Source: Flavobacteriaceae bacterium S0862
GTDB lineage: Bacteria; Bacteroidota; Bacteroidia; Flavobacteriales; Flavobacteriaceae
Length of the DNA stretch: 64,000 bases
Direction: 5' to 3'
Assembly (NCBI GenBank): GCA_023015825.1
Contig: JALKAW010000008.1
Location: forward strand, 124,001-188,000
Part shown: piece after piece, positions 1 to 9,820 of the stretch
Layout: every line of letters starts with the position of its first letter
How positions within the stretch are numbered: the stretch's first letter is position 1
The notes under the pieces: model-generated
The model's database searches: none
Told to the model about the DNA's origin: nothing
What the model saw: only the letters and a program-made list of their open reading frames with translations
Position numbers and translations under genes: made by a program

Positions 1-1688
1 TTATTGGAACAGGTGATTATAAGTTTCAATTAAAAAACATGTTGGTGTCTCAAGTTCATAGAGGTCCAGATTTTACAGGTACTTTTTTTGATGAAGGGTT
101 TATTGCTTTAGGGCATAATAGACTTTCTATAATAGATTTATCGGATAATGCAAATCAGCCTTTTAATGATGCTTTAGGTAGATATTCAATAGTATTTAAT
201 GGTGAAATTTATAATTATTTAGAACTAAAAGAACGTTTAAAAAATGATTATAATTTTAAAACATCCTCAGATACTGAAGTATTATTAGCTGCTTTTATAA
301 CCTATGGTAAAGAATGTTTAAAACTGCTTAACGGCATGTTTTCATTTGCTATTTGGGATGCTCTAAAAAAAGAACTATTTGCAGCCAGAGATCGCTTTGG
401 TATTAAACCATTTTATTATTACAAGAATAAAGAAGTATTTATTTTTTCAAGTGAAATCAAAGCGATTCATAATTCTGGAGTAAATAAAAAACCAAGTGAA
501 AAGGTTTGGTCTAATTATTTTGTAAACGGAAGTTATGGATTACCAAGTGAAACCTTTTGGGAAGCTATTCATCAATTACCAGGAGGTCATTATTTAGAAT
601 TATCGGGCAATCAATTCAAAATAACAAAGTGGTATGATTTTGAAGCTAATGTAAATCGTCAAACTAAAATAAAAGATTATGAAGAAGCTAAAGCCATTTA
701 CAAAGATTTAATTATAGATAGTATTTGTTTAAGGTTTCGGGCAGATGTTCCTTTAGGTTTTAATGTAAGCGGAGGTTTAGATAGTTCGGCATTACTCGCT
801 TTGGCAAGTGTTTCTCAAAAAGACATTTCAAAAATAGAGGCTTTTACATTTTACACTGGAGATGAAAATTATGATGAACTGCTATGGGTAGAACAAATTA
901 TTGCGCGCTATAAAAGTCCGTTAAATAAAGTTTTATTATCTTTTGAAGAAGTTCCCAAGTTATCGAAATTTATAACTCATTTTCAAGATGAACCCTTTGG
1001 AGGTGTCCCAACTTTAGCCTATTCAAAGTTATTTGCTTCTGCATCAAAAAAAGGTATAAAAGTGCTTTTAGATGGCCAAGGAATGGATGAGCAATTGGCG
1101 GGTTATGATTATTACAGGAATAATTCTAAATCTACAATTCAAGGCGTAAACAAGAGTCCGTTTAGAAAAAATATGTTGCATGCATCTTTTATTGATGACA
1201 TTTCAAAAAATGACTATCCAACGCCTTTTAATTCATCATTAGAAAATCTTCAATACAGAGATTTATTTTACACTAAAATACCCAGAGCTTTACGTTTTAA
1301 CGACAGAGATTCAATGGCCTATTCTACAGAATTAAGAGTACCTTTTTTAGATTATAGGTTGGTAGAATTTGGTTTCTCCCTTTCAAATGAATTCAAAATA
1401 AAAAATAATCAGGGTAAACAGATCTTGAGAGATATTATTGCTGATTATGTTGATAGTAATGTTTCATATACACCCAAACGTGCTTTACAAACCCCTCAAC
1501 GTGAATGGTTGGGTAATGATTTAAAGGATTTTGTTCAAAATCATATTAATAAAATTAAATCTAGCGCTTACAAACCGTGGTTTAATGAAAAAGAAATTGA
1601 TTTGGAATGGAATAAGTATCTCGCTGGTGATAATCAATCAAGTTTTCATATTTGGCAACTAGTCAACTTCTCAATGTTAATGGGCTAA
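1..1688 (+). CDS. asnB: asparagine synthase (glutamine-hydrolysing) family protein, 5' end cut by window
   Basis: Glutamine-dependent amidotransferase of the AsnB family, joining an N-terminal glutaminase (class II) domain to a C-terminal ATP-dependent synthetase domain. The frame is open to the left edge, so the catalytic Cys at position 2 of the family lies outside the window. The first visible Met (39) is internal. Seen here: RGPD, HNRLSIIDLS and NGEIYNY of the glutaminase, then the PP-loop SGGLDSS about residue 244 counted from position 39. Such genes inside polysaccharide loci often amidate sugar acids (for example WbpS in O-antigen synthesis) rather than make free asparagine; that role here is inferred from the glycosyltransferases downstream. 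Confidence 0.9.
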   Translation, partial: IGTGDYKFQLKNMLVSQVHRGPDFTGTFFDEGFIALGHNRLSIIDLSDNANQPFNDALGRYSIVFNGEIYNYLELKERLKNDYNFKTSSDTEVLLAAFITYGKECLKLLNGMFSFAIWDALKKELFAARDRFGIKPFYYYKNKEVFIFSSEIKAIHNSGVNKKPSEKVWSNYFVNGSYGLPSETFWEAIHQLPGGHYLELSGNQFKITKWYDFEANVNRQTKIKDYEEAKAIYKDLIIDSICLRFRADVPLGFNVSGGLDSSALLALASVSQKDISKIEAFTFYTGDENYDELLWVEQIIARYKSPLNKVLLSFEEVPKLSKFITHFQDEPFGGVPTLAYSKLFASASKKGIKVLLDGQGMDEQLAGYDYYRNNSKSTIQGVNKSPFRKNMLHASFIDDISKNDYPTPFNSSLENLQYRDLFYTKIPRALRFNDRDSMAYSTELRVPFLDYRLVEFGFSLSNEFKIKNNQGKQILRDIIADYVDSNVSYTPKRALQTPQREWLGNDLKDFVQNHINKIKSSAYKPWFNEKEIDLEWNKYLAGDNQSSFHIWQLVNFSMLMG

Positions 1689-1722
1689 TTGTTTAGCTGG
1701 TCAAACTAAAATATTATCTTTG
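1689..1722 (+). promoter_or_regulatory. internal promoter in the glycan locus
   Basis: TATCTTTG at 1715-1722 matches the Bacteroidota -7 consensus TAnnTTTG exactly. A TTG at 1689-1691 lies 23 bases upstream as a possible -33 element. It sits in the only sizeable gap (60 bases) of the early glycan genes and 26 bases before the TTG start at 1749, so the downstream genes may be transcribed independently of the AsnB gene. Confidence 0.6.
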
Positions 1723-1748
1723 AATTCTAAACAGAAATCAACCTTATT

Positions 1749-3146
1749 TTGCAAAATAAAAAAAAGAAATTAGCTTTAGTAATAACTGATGGAGTTGGCT
1801 TTAGGAATTTCATTTTAAGTGATTTTTTAAAATATGCAAATAAAACCTTTGATGAGGTTGTTATTCTATCCTGTTTACCCAAAGAAATCTATAGTGAAAA
1901 CACCAATTTAAGAGTTATCGAATTGGATGTTTTTGAAGAAACATTTAAAACGTGGTTTTTTAGAAAAGCTAAAGAAATTGCACATCTTAAACGACACCAA
2001 AAAGGAAACTTAGGTATTCTGGATAATTTAAAAGTGAATCATTCTAAGCTTAAAACTACTAGGGGTTATGCTACACGTTTTGTTTATAAATTAACTTCAC
2101 TAATTCATTCAGAATCTTCAATACAAAAGTTTCAAAAGCTTCAAAATTCTACTTTTAAAGGTCATAAAATAACAAAAGGCTACCAGTCTATTTTAAAAGA
2201 AGAACAGTTTAATATATTGTTTTTCACACATCAAAGACCACCCTATATTGCGCCTTTAGCTTATGCTGCACAACAACTTAAATTAAAAACAGCAGCCTTT
2301 ATTTTTAGTTGGGATAATTTAGCGTCAAAAGGAAGAATGGCTTCAAATTTTAATTATTATTTAGTTTGGAGTGATTTAATGAAACAAGATTTACTTCAAT
2401 TTTATACATCTATAAAAGAACAAGAGATAAAGGTTGTTGGTACACCACAATTTGTACCATACATAATGCCTGAATATCAAATATCAAAACATGATTTTAT
2501 CTCAGAGTTTAATTTAGATAGCAAATTAAAAACCATTTGTTTTAGTTGTGGTGATGTTTCTACCAGTAGAAATGACGAGTTGTATATTGAAACCATTGCA
2601 AATGGCATTAAAGAAAACAAGATAGAAAAAGTTAACTTTATTGTAAGAACGTCACCAGCAGAAGACCCAATACGCTTTCAGTCTTTAGTCGAAAAACACC
2701 CATTTATAATATGGAATTTCCCAAAATGGCAGCAGGTTCGTGCCTACCATCAAGAATCATGGTCACAGCGCATTCCAATACTTGAAGATGTTAAACAATT
2801 GCGAGCATTGTTAGAATATTCCGATTTAAATATCAATATGCTATCTACCATGAGTTTAGATTTTATGTTGTTTGATAAGCCTGTAATCAATCCTGTTTTT
2901 GGCAATGCGAGTAATGCTTTGTATAACGATCAACGTTTTCTTGGGTATGCACACATTCAATATTTAGCCAAAAGTCAATCTTCAAAAATTGTAAAAGATA
3001 AAGAGCAATTATTAAAATCTATATCAGATTATTTAAACAACGATACCGATTCTATACATCGAAAAAACTTTATTAAACAGCAAGTTGGTATATCTTTAGA
3101 AGAAACAAATATGAAATTAGTGCAAAGTTTAAAAGAATGGATGTAA
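1749..3146 (+). CDS. GT-B-like protein of unknown specificity in glycan locus
   Basis: 465 residues, no signal peptide or clear membrane segment. The layout suggests two Rossmann-like halves: an N-terminal half beginning KLALVITDGVGFRNF, a middle patch FSWDNLASKGR that resembles acceptor-loop regions of GT-B transferases, and a C-terminal half starting near TICFSCGDVSTSRND. I cannot assign it to a numbered family; it loosely recalls CDP-glycerol or UDP-sugar transferases. The start is TTG; an in-frame stop lies 19 bases upstream and no ATG is available before residue 155 or so. It overlaps the next gene by 10 bases, so it belongs to the glycan operon. Substrate unknown. Confidence 0.6.
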   Translation: MQNKKKKLALVITDGVGFRNFILSDFLKYANKTFDEVVILSCLPKEIYSENTNLRVIELDVFEETFKTWFFRKAKEIAHLKRHQKGNLGILDNLKVNHSKLKTTRGYATRFVYKLTSLIHSESSIQKFQKLQNSTFKGHKITKGYQSILKEEQFNILFFTHQRPPYIAPLAYAAQQLKLKTAAFIFSWDNLASKGRMASNFNYYLVWSDLMKQDLLQFYTSIKEQEIKVVGTPQFVPYIMPEYQISKHDFISEFNLDSKLKTICFSCGDVSTSRNDELYIETIANGIKENKIEKVNFIVRTSPAEDPIRFQSLVEKHPFIIWNFPKWQQVRAYHQESWSQRIPILEDVKQLRALLEYSDLNINMLSTMSLDFMLFDKPVINPVFGNASNALYNDQRFLGYAHIQYLAKSQSSKIVKDKEQLLKSISDYLNNDTDSIHRKNFIKQQVGISLEETNMKLVQSLKEWM

Positions 3147-4231
3147 GCTTTAAAAAAATTGCTGTGATTTGCAATTACGAACTTCTCGAAGATCGTGTTG
3201 GTGGAATGGACTATTTTTTTTGGGCTTTTCACGAAAAATGCATTGAAGAAAATACTAAGGTCGATTGGTTCTTTCCTAATGCAGCTTCATTTGGCAATTA
3301 TCATGAATTTAATATAATTTCTGCTAATAATTTAAGTCTAGAAGAGCATTTTATAGCACATATAAAAACACAAAAAACACAAAAAATACAATATTCGCAT
3401 ATAATTACCCATTTTGTAGAACTGTGTACGTCGTTTTTTTTAAAAGTTAAAGAGGCGCAGAGCGCAAAAATAATTGCTGTAGATCATAATCCAAGACCTT
3501 TAAAAGGATATACGCTTAAAAAGCGAATAAAGAAAAGAATAAAAGGACGGTTATATTCAAAATATATCGATTTATTCATTGGAGTTTCAGACTATACAAG
3601 TCAAGCTATTTTAAATGATTTTGGTCGTTTTTTAAAACCTAAAACCCAAACTATTTATAATGGTGTTTTAATAGATGATATCATTCCAAAAACTACCGAA
3701 AGAAGAAAACTTAATCCTAAGTTTTTGGTAGTTTCTCATTTAAGAGAATCTAAAGGTATTCAAGATTTAATTAGAGCCGTAAGTTTTATGACTGAAGAAT
3801 TAAAAGGAAATTTAAGTATAGATGTATACGGAGATGGACCTTATAAAAAAGCGTTGATTAACTTAGCTAATAACTATAAGTTAGAAGCCAATTTTAATTT
3901 TAAAGGAAGTCATTCTAATGTAAATGAGTTGTACCAAAATTATGATTATCTAATTCAGCCTACTCATATGGAGTGTTTTAGTTTGTCTATTTTAGAAAGT
4001 TTGGCTGCCAATATTCCTGTAATTACGACACCAGTAGGTGGTAACACTGAGGTAGTAACAAATAATTTAAATGGGTTTATATTTGAGACAAAGAATATTA
4101 CAGAATTATCGCAATTATTGTCTTCAATAATTAAAGGAGATAATTATATTGAAGGAAATACCAGAACATTGATAGGCGATAAGTTTTCAATTGATACTAT
4201 GGTTAATAATCATATAAAACTTTTAAATTAA
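3137..4231 (+). CDS. glycosyltransferase family 4 protein
   Basis: 364 residues, cytoplasmic GT-B glycosyltransferase. The C-terminal donor-binding half starts near residue 195 (LVVSHLRESKGIQDL) and contains the GT4 EX7E motif at E279 and E287 (ECFSLSILE), followed by the usual PVITTPVGGNTEVV stretch. It likely transfers one sugar from a nucleotide donor to the growing lipid-linked repeat. The start overlaps the preceding gene by 10 bases and its stop overlaps the next start by one base, consistent with coupled translation. Donor and linkage cannot be read from sequence. Confidence 0.87.
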   Translation: MDVSFKKIAVICNYELLEDRVGGMDYFFWAFHEKCIEENTKVDWFFPNAASFGNYHEFNIISANNLSLEEHFIAHIKTQKTQKIQYSHIITHFVELCTSFFLKVKEAQSAKIIAVDHNPRPLKGYTLKKRIKKRIKGRLYSKYIDLFIGVSDYTSQAILNDFGRFLKPKTQTIYNGVLIDDIIPKTTERRKLNPKFLVVSHLRESKGIQDLIRAVSFMTEELKGNLSIDVYGDGPYKKALINLANNYKLEANFNFKGSHSNVNELYQNYDYLIQPTHMECFSLSILESLAANIPVITTPVGGNTEVVTNNLNGFIFETKNITELSQLLSSIIKGDNYIEGNTRTLIGDKFSIDTMVNNHIKLLN

Positions 4232-5367
4232 TGAAAATTGCGTTTTTAACACCCGAGTATCCGCACTATCAAACAGGAAATTCTGGCGGTTTAGGAACTA
4301 GTTTAAAAAATTTAGCTTTACAATTAACAAATTCTGGCATTAAAGTTACTGTGTTTGTTGTATTTCAACATGAGGATAACATTTTTTTTGATGAGAAGGT
4401 TAAAATTATTAGCGTTAAAAAGCAGAAGCATAAAATTTTAGGCTGGTATAAAGAGCGCAAGCGTATACAGAAAATAATTCAAACAGAAATTACTAGCGCA
4501 TCGATTGAACTTATTGAAGTGCCAGATTGGACAGGAATTTCAGCATTTATGAAGTTTTCTGTACCATTAGTTATAAGATTACATGGAAGTGATGGGTACT
4601 TCTGTAAATTAGATAATAGAAAACAGAAGTTTAAAAATTATGTATTTGAAAAAATAGCATTGAAAAATGCCGATAAAATATTGTCCGTCAGTACATTTAC
4701 AGGAACAATTACCAAAAAAATTTTTGGATTAAAAAATAACATTCAAATCATTCATAATAGTATTGATGTTGATCAATTTTCACCTAATAATTCAAAAATT
4801 AATAATGGACAAGTACTATATTTTGGAACCATTATTAGAAAAAAAGGCGTTTTAGAACTTGCTAAGGCATTTAATTTGGTAATAGAAAAAAGTAGCAATG
4901 CCAATTTATTGTTAGTTGGTAAAGACGCTATTGATGTATTTACAAAAACATCTACAATTCAACTGTTCTATGATTTATTGTCACCTGAGGCTAGAGCCTC
5001 AGTAACCCATTTACAAGAAGTGCCTTATAATGAAATTAAAAGCTATATCCACAAAGCTAATGTAGTGGTTTTACCAAGTTTTGCGGAAGCCTTTCCCATG
5101 ACTTGGCTAGAAACTTTAGCATTGGAAAAGCCATTGGTTTCTTCTAATATAGGTTGGGCAAACGAATTAATGGTAAACAATTCAACTGGATTTACAGTAG
5201 ACCCAAGAAATCATCAAGAGTTTGCTTTAAAAATTATGGAGTTATTAGAGAGCCCAAAACTATGTGAGGCATTTGGGAAGGCAGGTAGATTGAGAGTAGT
5301 TGAAAATTTTTCTGCTCAAAAAATAACAAATCAAAATATTAAATTTTATAAATCGTTAATTAATTAA
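4231..5367 (+). CDS. glycosyltransferase family 4 protein
   Basis: 378 residues, GT-B fold. The N-terminus has the glycine-rich acceptor-side loop of GT4/GT5 enzymes (GNSGGLGTSLKNLA, about residues 15-28). The donor half begins near residue 190 (VLYFGTIIRKKGVLEL) and carries EX7E at E286 and E294 (EAFPMTWLE). Starts with ATG overlapping the previous TAA by one base and ends overlapping the next ATG in the same way. Predicted cytoplasmic enzyme adding a sugar to the surface polysaccharide repeat; specificity unknown. Confidence 0.88.
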   Translation: MKIAFLTPEYPHYQTGNSGGLGTSLKNLALQLTNSGIKVTVFVVFQHEDNIFFDEKVKIISVKKQKHKILGWYKERKRIQKIIQTEITSASIELIEVPDWTGISAFMKFSVPLVIRLHGSDGYFCKLDNRKQKFKNYVFEKIALKNADKILSVSTFTGTITKKIFGLKNNIQIIHNSIDVDQFSPNNSKINNGQVLYFGTIIRKKGVLELAKAFNLVIEKSSNANLLLVGKDAIDVFTKTSTIQLFYDLLSPEARASVTHLQEVPYNEIKSYIHKANVVVLPSFAEAFPMTWLETLALEKPLVSSNIGWANELMVNNSTGFTVDPRNHQEFALKIMELLESPKLCEAFGKAGRLRVVENFSAQKITNQNIKFYKSLIN

Positions 5368-6914
5368 TGATTGTAATATTACATAAAGATGATAAGGTTA
5401 TAAGTGTTTTTAATCACAGTTCAAAAGAGGAGATACAAACTGTAAATAAGAATTTAGTTAACGTTTTTTTTGACCTTGTAGAGCGGTTTAGAGACACGCT
5501 CATTGTTTGGTGTGATGATGATTTAAAAGAATTTATGAACCTAACTAAATTCAATACTATTTTTCATCATAACTTAATAATGGCTTCTTTTAATACAAGA
5601 GAATCTTATTATACAGACAAACGAATTGGTTATGTAGAATCATCACCTTTTATAAACGTTAATAAAAAAGTTACTTACCCAACATGGTTAATGAGCAGTT
5701 GTATTGGTGGAGTAAATTCTGATGTTTTGTCTTGTTACAATCAAAGAGATTATAAAAATGAAACATTTAGTTATGTTTTAAATTCAATAGCCAAAAGAGG
5801 GATTGCAAACGGTTTGTTCTGCTATTCTGCCCCAAAGCTCTTAACTAACAATAGTACAGCCTCAAAAGTTTTTAAACCATCAAGATTTGTACTTTTTAAG
5901 TTTGTTAAAGAACACTACAAAGGAAGATGGGCTTTCTTGACCTTATTTAATTGCTTGGTGTACGAAAAGCGACTTTTAGTACTACCATTTTTAAGGTCTA
6001 TTTTTACTTCAAGAAAATTTGATAAACCCAATTTTAAAGATTTAAATATAGTTGCAAATAAAAACAGTAGTACCAGTAAAAGTAGTATTGATGTTATCAT
6101 ACCAACAATAGGTAGAAAAGACTATTTATATGCTGTTTTAAAAGATTTAGTAAATCAAACGTTGTTGCCAAAAAATGTCATAATCATTGAGCAAAACCCA
6201 GACATGGGAAGTAAATCAGATTTGGACTATTTGCAAAATCAATCATGGCCTTTCCACATAAAACATACGTTTATTAATAAAACTGGAGCTTGTAATGCTA
6301 GAAATATGGCATTAAAGCAAATAGAATCAGATTGGGTTTTTATGGCTGATGATGATATAAGATTTGAAAAAGACATTTTGGAAACAGCCTTAAATGAAAT
6401 GTCTGATTATGGGTTAAACGCTGTCACAATTAGTTGCTTGAGAAAAGGAGATGAAAAAATTGAGCGACCTATCTTGCAATGGAATACCTTTGGTTCTGGT
6501 TGCAGTATTGTTTCTAAAAGTATTGCTGAACAAATATTTTTTGATAGTGCTTTTGAACACGGTTTTGGTGAAGATGGCGATTATGGTATGCAAATTAGAA
6601 ATTCTGGTGAAGATATTGGGTATATCAGTAAATGTAACTTAGAGCATTTAAAAGCACCCATAGGAGGCTTTAGAACCAAAATCACTCAGCCATGGCAGGA
6701 TGATAAAATTCAACCAAAACCTTCGCCAACCATTATGCTGTTTAATTTAAAAAATCAAACAAAAGAGCAAATATTAGGCTATAAAACACTTTTGTTTATC
6801 AAGTTTTTTAGCAATCAAAAAAACAAGAATATTGTCTCTTACTTTATAAATATGAGAAAAAGATGGAAAAGAAGTATGTATTGGGCTAATAAACTTAAAA
6901 ACGCTACTAGTTAA
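5367..6914 (+). CDS. glycosyltransferase family 2 protein with an extra N-terminal domain
   Basis: 515 residues. The C-terminal half (from about residue 240, SIDVIIPTIGRKDYL) is a GT-A, GT2 domain with the metal-binding acidic cluster ADDDIRF and a downstream GFGEDGDYG patch. The first 220-240 residues precede it and match no family I recognise; they contain WCDDDLKEF and an aromatic-rich stretch but no signal peptide. This makes the protein about 200 residues longer than a plain GT2. It overlaps both neighbours by one base. Likely transfers a sugar in surface glycan synthesis; the N-terminal part could be a second catalytic or an acceptor-recognition domain. Confidence 0.82.
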   Translation: MIVILHKDDKVISVFNHSSKEEIQTVNKNLVNVFFDLVERFRDTLIVWCDDDLKEFMNLTKFNTIFHHNLIMASFNTRESYYTDKRIGYVESSPFINVNKKVTYPTWLMSSCIGGVNSDVLSCYNQRDYKNETFSYVLNSIAKRGIANGLFCYSAPKLLTNNSTASKVFKPSRFVLFKFVKEHYKGRWAFLTLFNCLVYEKRLLVLPFLRSIFTSRKFDKPNFKDLNIVANKNSSTSKSSIDVIIPTIGRKDYLYAVLKDLVNQTLLPKNVIIIEQNPDMGSKSDLDYLQNQSWPFHIKHTFINKTGACNARNMALKQIESDWVFMADDDIRFEKDILETALNEMSDYGLNAVTISCLRKGDEKIERPILQWNTFGSGCSIVSKSIAEQIFFDSAFEHGFGEDGDYGMQIRNSGEDIGYISKCNLEHLKAPIGGFRTKITQPWQDDKIQPKPSPTIMLFNLKNQTKEQILGYKTLLFIKFFSNQKNKNIVSYFINMRKRWKRSMYWANKLKNATS

Positions 6915-7909
6915 TGAACTTTTCTTTAGTGATATGTACCTATATGAGACCACAACCTTTGTTGAGGTTGTTAAATTCTGTCCAAACACAAACGGTATAT
7001 CCAAATGAAGTTTTAATTATTGATGGTTCAACTAATGATGAAACCAAGCAAACTTTAGATGCAAGCCCTTTTAAAAATCTTAAATATTTCAAAGTAGAAG
7101 ACAACCAAAGAGGATTAACAAAACAGCGAAACTTTGGAATACAAAAAGTGTCTAATGAATCGGAAATCATCTGTTTTTTAGATGATGATACGGTTTTAGA
7201 GAACGATTATTTTGAGCAATTACTTAGCACTTATACATCATTTCCCAATGCGTTGGGAGTAGGAGGATATATAACTAACGAGGTAATCTGGATAAAGTCG
7301 AAAACACTAACTTCGAAAAAGAAATTCTTTTACGATGGTTTTGAACGTAATGAACCTTTACGTTTTAGAGTAAGACGTTTTTTTGGCTTACAACCTAACA
7401 CCAAACCATGTGTCTTGCCAAAATTTTCTCATGGTAGAAGCGTTAGTTTTTTACCACCTTCTGACAAAATTTATAAAGTGGAACAATTTATGGGAGGTGT
7501 GTCGTCTTTTAAAAAAGAAGTTTTCGATACAATGAATTTTTCAACCTATTTTGAAGGTTACGGACTGTATGAGGATACCGACTTTACTTTACGACTATCA
7601 AAGTTAGGTGAGTTATATGTCAATACATCTGCACGATTAAGCCATTATCATGACGCTTCAGGAAGACCAAATAAGTTTAAATATGGCAAAATGGTAGCTA
7701 GAAATGGTTGGTATGTTTGGCGTGTTAAATATCCTAATCCTAGTTTTAAAAATAGATTAAAATGGAATTTAACATTTATACTGCTTATGAAGCTAAGGTT
7801 TATAAATGTATTTACTTCAAAAAATAAAATAGAAGCTTTAACAGAAGGTTTTGGTCGATTTTTTGGATGGTTATCGTTAATATTTAACAAACCAAAACTA
7901 CAGTATTGA
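6914..7909 (+). CDS. glycosyltransferase family 2 protein
   Basis: 331 residues, GT-A fold. N-terminus SLVICTYMRPQPLLRLL is the classic GT2 opening; the nucleotide-sugar/metal site is FLDDDTVLEND near residue 92. A second acidic patch GLYEDTDFTLRLSKLG fits the acceptor/base region, and the C-terminus is basic and amphipathic, possibly membrane-associated. The start overlaps the preceding stop by one base. Role: adds one residue of the polysaccharide repeat; specificity unknown. Confidence 0.88.
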   Translation: MNFSLVICTYMRPQPLLRLLNSVQTQTVYPNEVLIIDGSTNDETKQTLDASPFKNLKYFKVEDNQRGLTKQRNFGIQKVSNESEIICFLDDDTVLENDYFEQLLSTYTSFPNALGVGGYITNEVIWIKSKTLTSKKKFFYDGFERNEPLRFRVRRFFGLQPNTKPCVLPKFSHGRSVSFLPPSDKIYKVEQFMGGVSSFKKEVFDTMNFSTYFEGYGLYEDTDFTLRLSKLGELYVNTSARLSHYHDASGRPNKFKYGKMVARNGWYVWRVKYPNPSFKNRLKWNLTFILLMKLRFINVFTSKNKIEALTEGFGRFFGWLSLIFNKPKLQY

Positions 7910-7910
7910 A

Positions 7911-8687
7911 ATGAAGAGATTGTTATATAATTTGTTACCAAGTTCTTTAAAAGAGAAAATTAAGCTTAAGTATTATAACTTTAAGAATTTAAAATATTCT
8001 TTTGCTGTAAAAGATGTTTTTTACATAACAAGAGAAAAAAATACATGGGAAGTTGTTACCACTATGCCACTATATTTTATTGTAAAAGATATAGATAGAT
8101 ATGAAAAGTATTATGAAATTAAGACAAACGATATTGTAATTGATGCTGGAGCAAATGAAGGAGCTCTATCTGTAGTATATTCTCAAAAAACTAAACATGA
8201 CGGTAAGGTTTTTGCGTTTGAACCAGATTCTAAGAATATTAAAATTCTTAAGCAAAATGTATCTTTAAATGCAAATTCTAATAATATCGAAATTATAGAG
8301 CATGCACTATGGTCTAATAATGAGATTATTGATTTTTATGAAGCAGGGACAGTCGCATCATCAATTTTTTATGAAGATAAAGAATCAAAAAAAGTAAAAA
8401 TTAAAGCAACATCTATTGATAAATTTATGATTGACAAGAAAATTAATCGGTTAAATTTTATTAAAATGGATATTGAAGGAGCTGAAATAGAAGCTTTAAA
8501 AGGTACTATAGAAACAATAAAAAAGTATAAACCTAATTTTGCAATTGCTAGTTACCATATAGTTAATGGTAAACCAACTTATATTGGTGTTGAAAAATTC
8601 TTTAAGGAAATTGATTACCCTTTTAAAACTGAGTTTTATGACGATGGTGAAATAATGACCTATGCAGGAAATAGTGTGAAGCAGTAA
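7911..8687 (+). CDS. FkbM family methyltransferase
   Basis: 258 residues, S-adenosylmethionine-dependent Rossmann methyltransferase. The SAM loop is VIDAGANEGALSVV about residues 77-90, followed by FAFEPDSKNI, and the FkbM signature FIKMDIEGAEIEALKG lies near residue 184. In glycan loci these enzymes commonly O-methylate a sugar of the repeat. It starts one base after the preceding GT2 stop and is followed by a GT4 after 8 bases, so it is part of the operon. Which hydroxyl it methylates is not visible. Confidence 0.87.
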   Translation: MKRLLYNLLPSSLKEKIKLKYYNFKNLKYSFAVKDVFYITREKNTWEVVTTMPLYFIVKDIDRYEKYYEIKTNDIVIDAGANEGALSVVYSQKTKHDGKVFAFEPDSKNIKILKQNVSLNANSNNIEIIEHALWSNNEIIDFYEAGTVASSIFYEDKESKKVKIKATSIDKFMIDKKINRLNFIKMDIEGAEIEALKGTIETIKKYKPNFAIASYHIVNGKPTYIGVEKFFKEIDYPFKTEFYDDGEIMTYAGNSVKQ

Positions 8688-8695
8688 ATTTATAT

Positions 8696-9820
8696 ATGAA
8701 TTTTTTAATCATTACACATGTTCTACATAAGAAACAAGAAAATAAATTGTTTGCTTATGCACCTTATGTTCGTGAAATGAATTTATGGTTAAAACACGTG
8801 GATAGTGTTACAATTGTTGCGCCTCTAATTGGATGTGAGAACGTGTCTCCAATTGATATAACTTATCAACATGATAATATTCATTTAAATACGATTCCTC
8901 AAATTCAGTTTACCTCTATTAAAACATCAATTGTATCTCTATTCAAGTTACCAACTATTTTATATGCCATTTTTAAGACATGTAAAAAAGCAGACCATAT
9001 ACATTTGCGTTGTCCAGGAAATATTGGCTTATTAGGGTGTTTAGTTCAAATATGTTTTCCAAAAAAACTAAAAACAGCCAAGTATGCAGGTAACTGGGAT
9101 CCAAATTCTAAACAACCAAAATCGTATAGATTTCAAAAATGGCTTTTAAAAAATGAACTTCTTACTAAAAACATGAAAGTCTTAGTTTATGGTAATTGGA
9201 AAGATTCTTCGAAAAATATAGTGCCTTTCTTTACAGCTTCGTATAAAGAAAATGAAAAAATGGATGTTTCTATAAAAACCTTAGATGAAAGAATTAATAT
9301 TTTATTTGTTGGAACTTTGAGTCATGGAAAACAACCTTTGTTGACAGTAAAAGGAATTAATGAGCTAGTTAGGTTAGAATATAATGTGCATTTAGATATT
9401 TATGGTGAAGGACAGCAGCGCAGTATAATTGAAGAATATATTTCTAAAAACAATCTATCAAAACATGTTACTTTACACGGTAACAAGGATAAATCGACGC
9501 TTAAAAATGCGTATCGAAAAGCTCACTTTTTAGTATTTATGTCAAAATCTGAAGGTTGGCCAAAAGCCATAGCTGAAGCCATGTTTTGGAAATGCTTACC
9601 TATTAGCACAGCGGTTTCCTGCGTGCCTCAAATGTTAGGTTTTGGACAGCGAGGTAGTATTATTAAACCGAATCAAGAAAGCATAATAAATGAGTTTAAA
9701 GTCTATTTTAATGATAAAGAGCTATATCAAGATAAAGTGGAGAAAGCGTATCTTTGGTCTAGAGTTTATACTTTAGATACATTTGAAGCCGAAATCCCCA
9801 AACTTTTAAGCAACCCATGA
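8696..9820 (+). CDS. glycosyltransferase family 4 protein
   Basis: 374 residues, GT-B fold. The donor half starts near residue 200 (NILFVGTLSHGKQPLL) and carries EX7E at E286 and E294 (EGWPKAIAE). The N-terminal half has ADHIHLRCPGNIGLLG, a typical acceptor-side loop. Its last codons overlap the next ATG by four bases. Predicted cytoplasmic transferase for the surface polysaccharide; donor unknown. Confidence 0.86.
   Translation: MNFLIITHVLHKKQENKLFAYAPYVREMNLWLKHVDSVTIVAPLIGCENVSPIDITYQHDNIHLNTIPQIQFTSIKTSIVSLFKLPTILYAIFKTCKKADHIHLRCPGNIGLLGCLVQICFPKKLKTAKYAGNWDPNSKQPKSYRFQKWLLKNELLTKNMKVLVYGNWKDSSKNIVPFFTASYKENEKMDVSIKTLDERINILFVGTLSHGKQPLLTVKGINELVRLEYNVHLDIYGEGQQRSIIEEYISKNNLSKHVTLHGNKDKSTLKNAYRKAHFLVFMSKSEGWPKAIAEAMFWKCLPISTAVSCVPQMLGFGQRGSIIKPNQESIINEFKVYFNDKELYQDKVEKAYLWSRVYTLDTFEAEIPKLLSNP

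Noticed and set aside
3029-3232. Minus-strand open frame across the GT-B-like and GT4 junction
   Set aside because: It lies antisense to two well-supported overlapping genes and has no recognisable domain.
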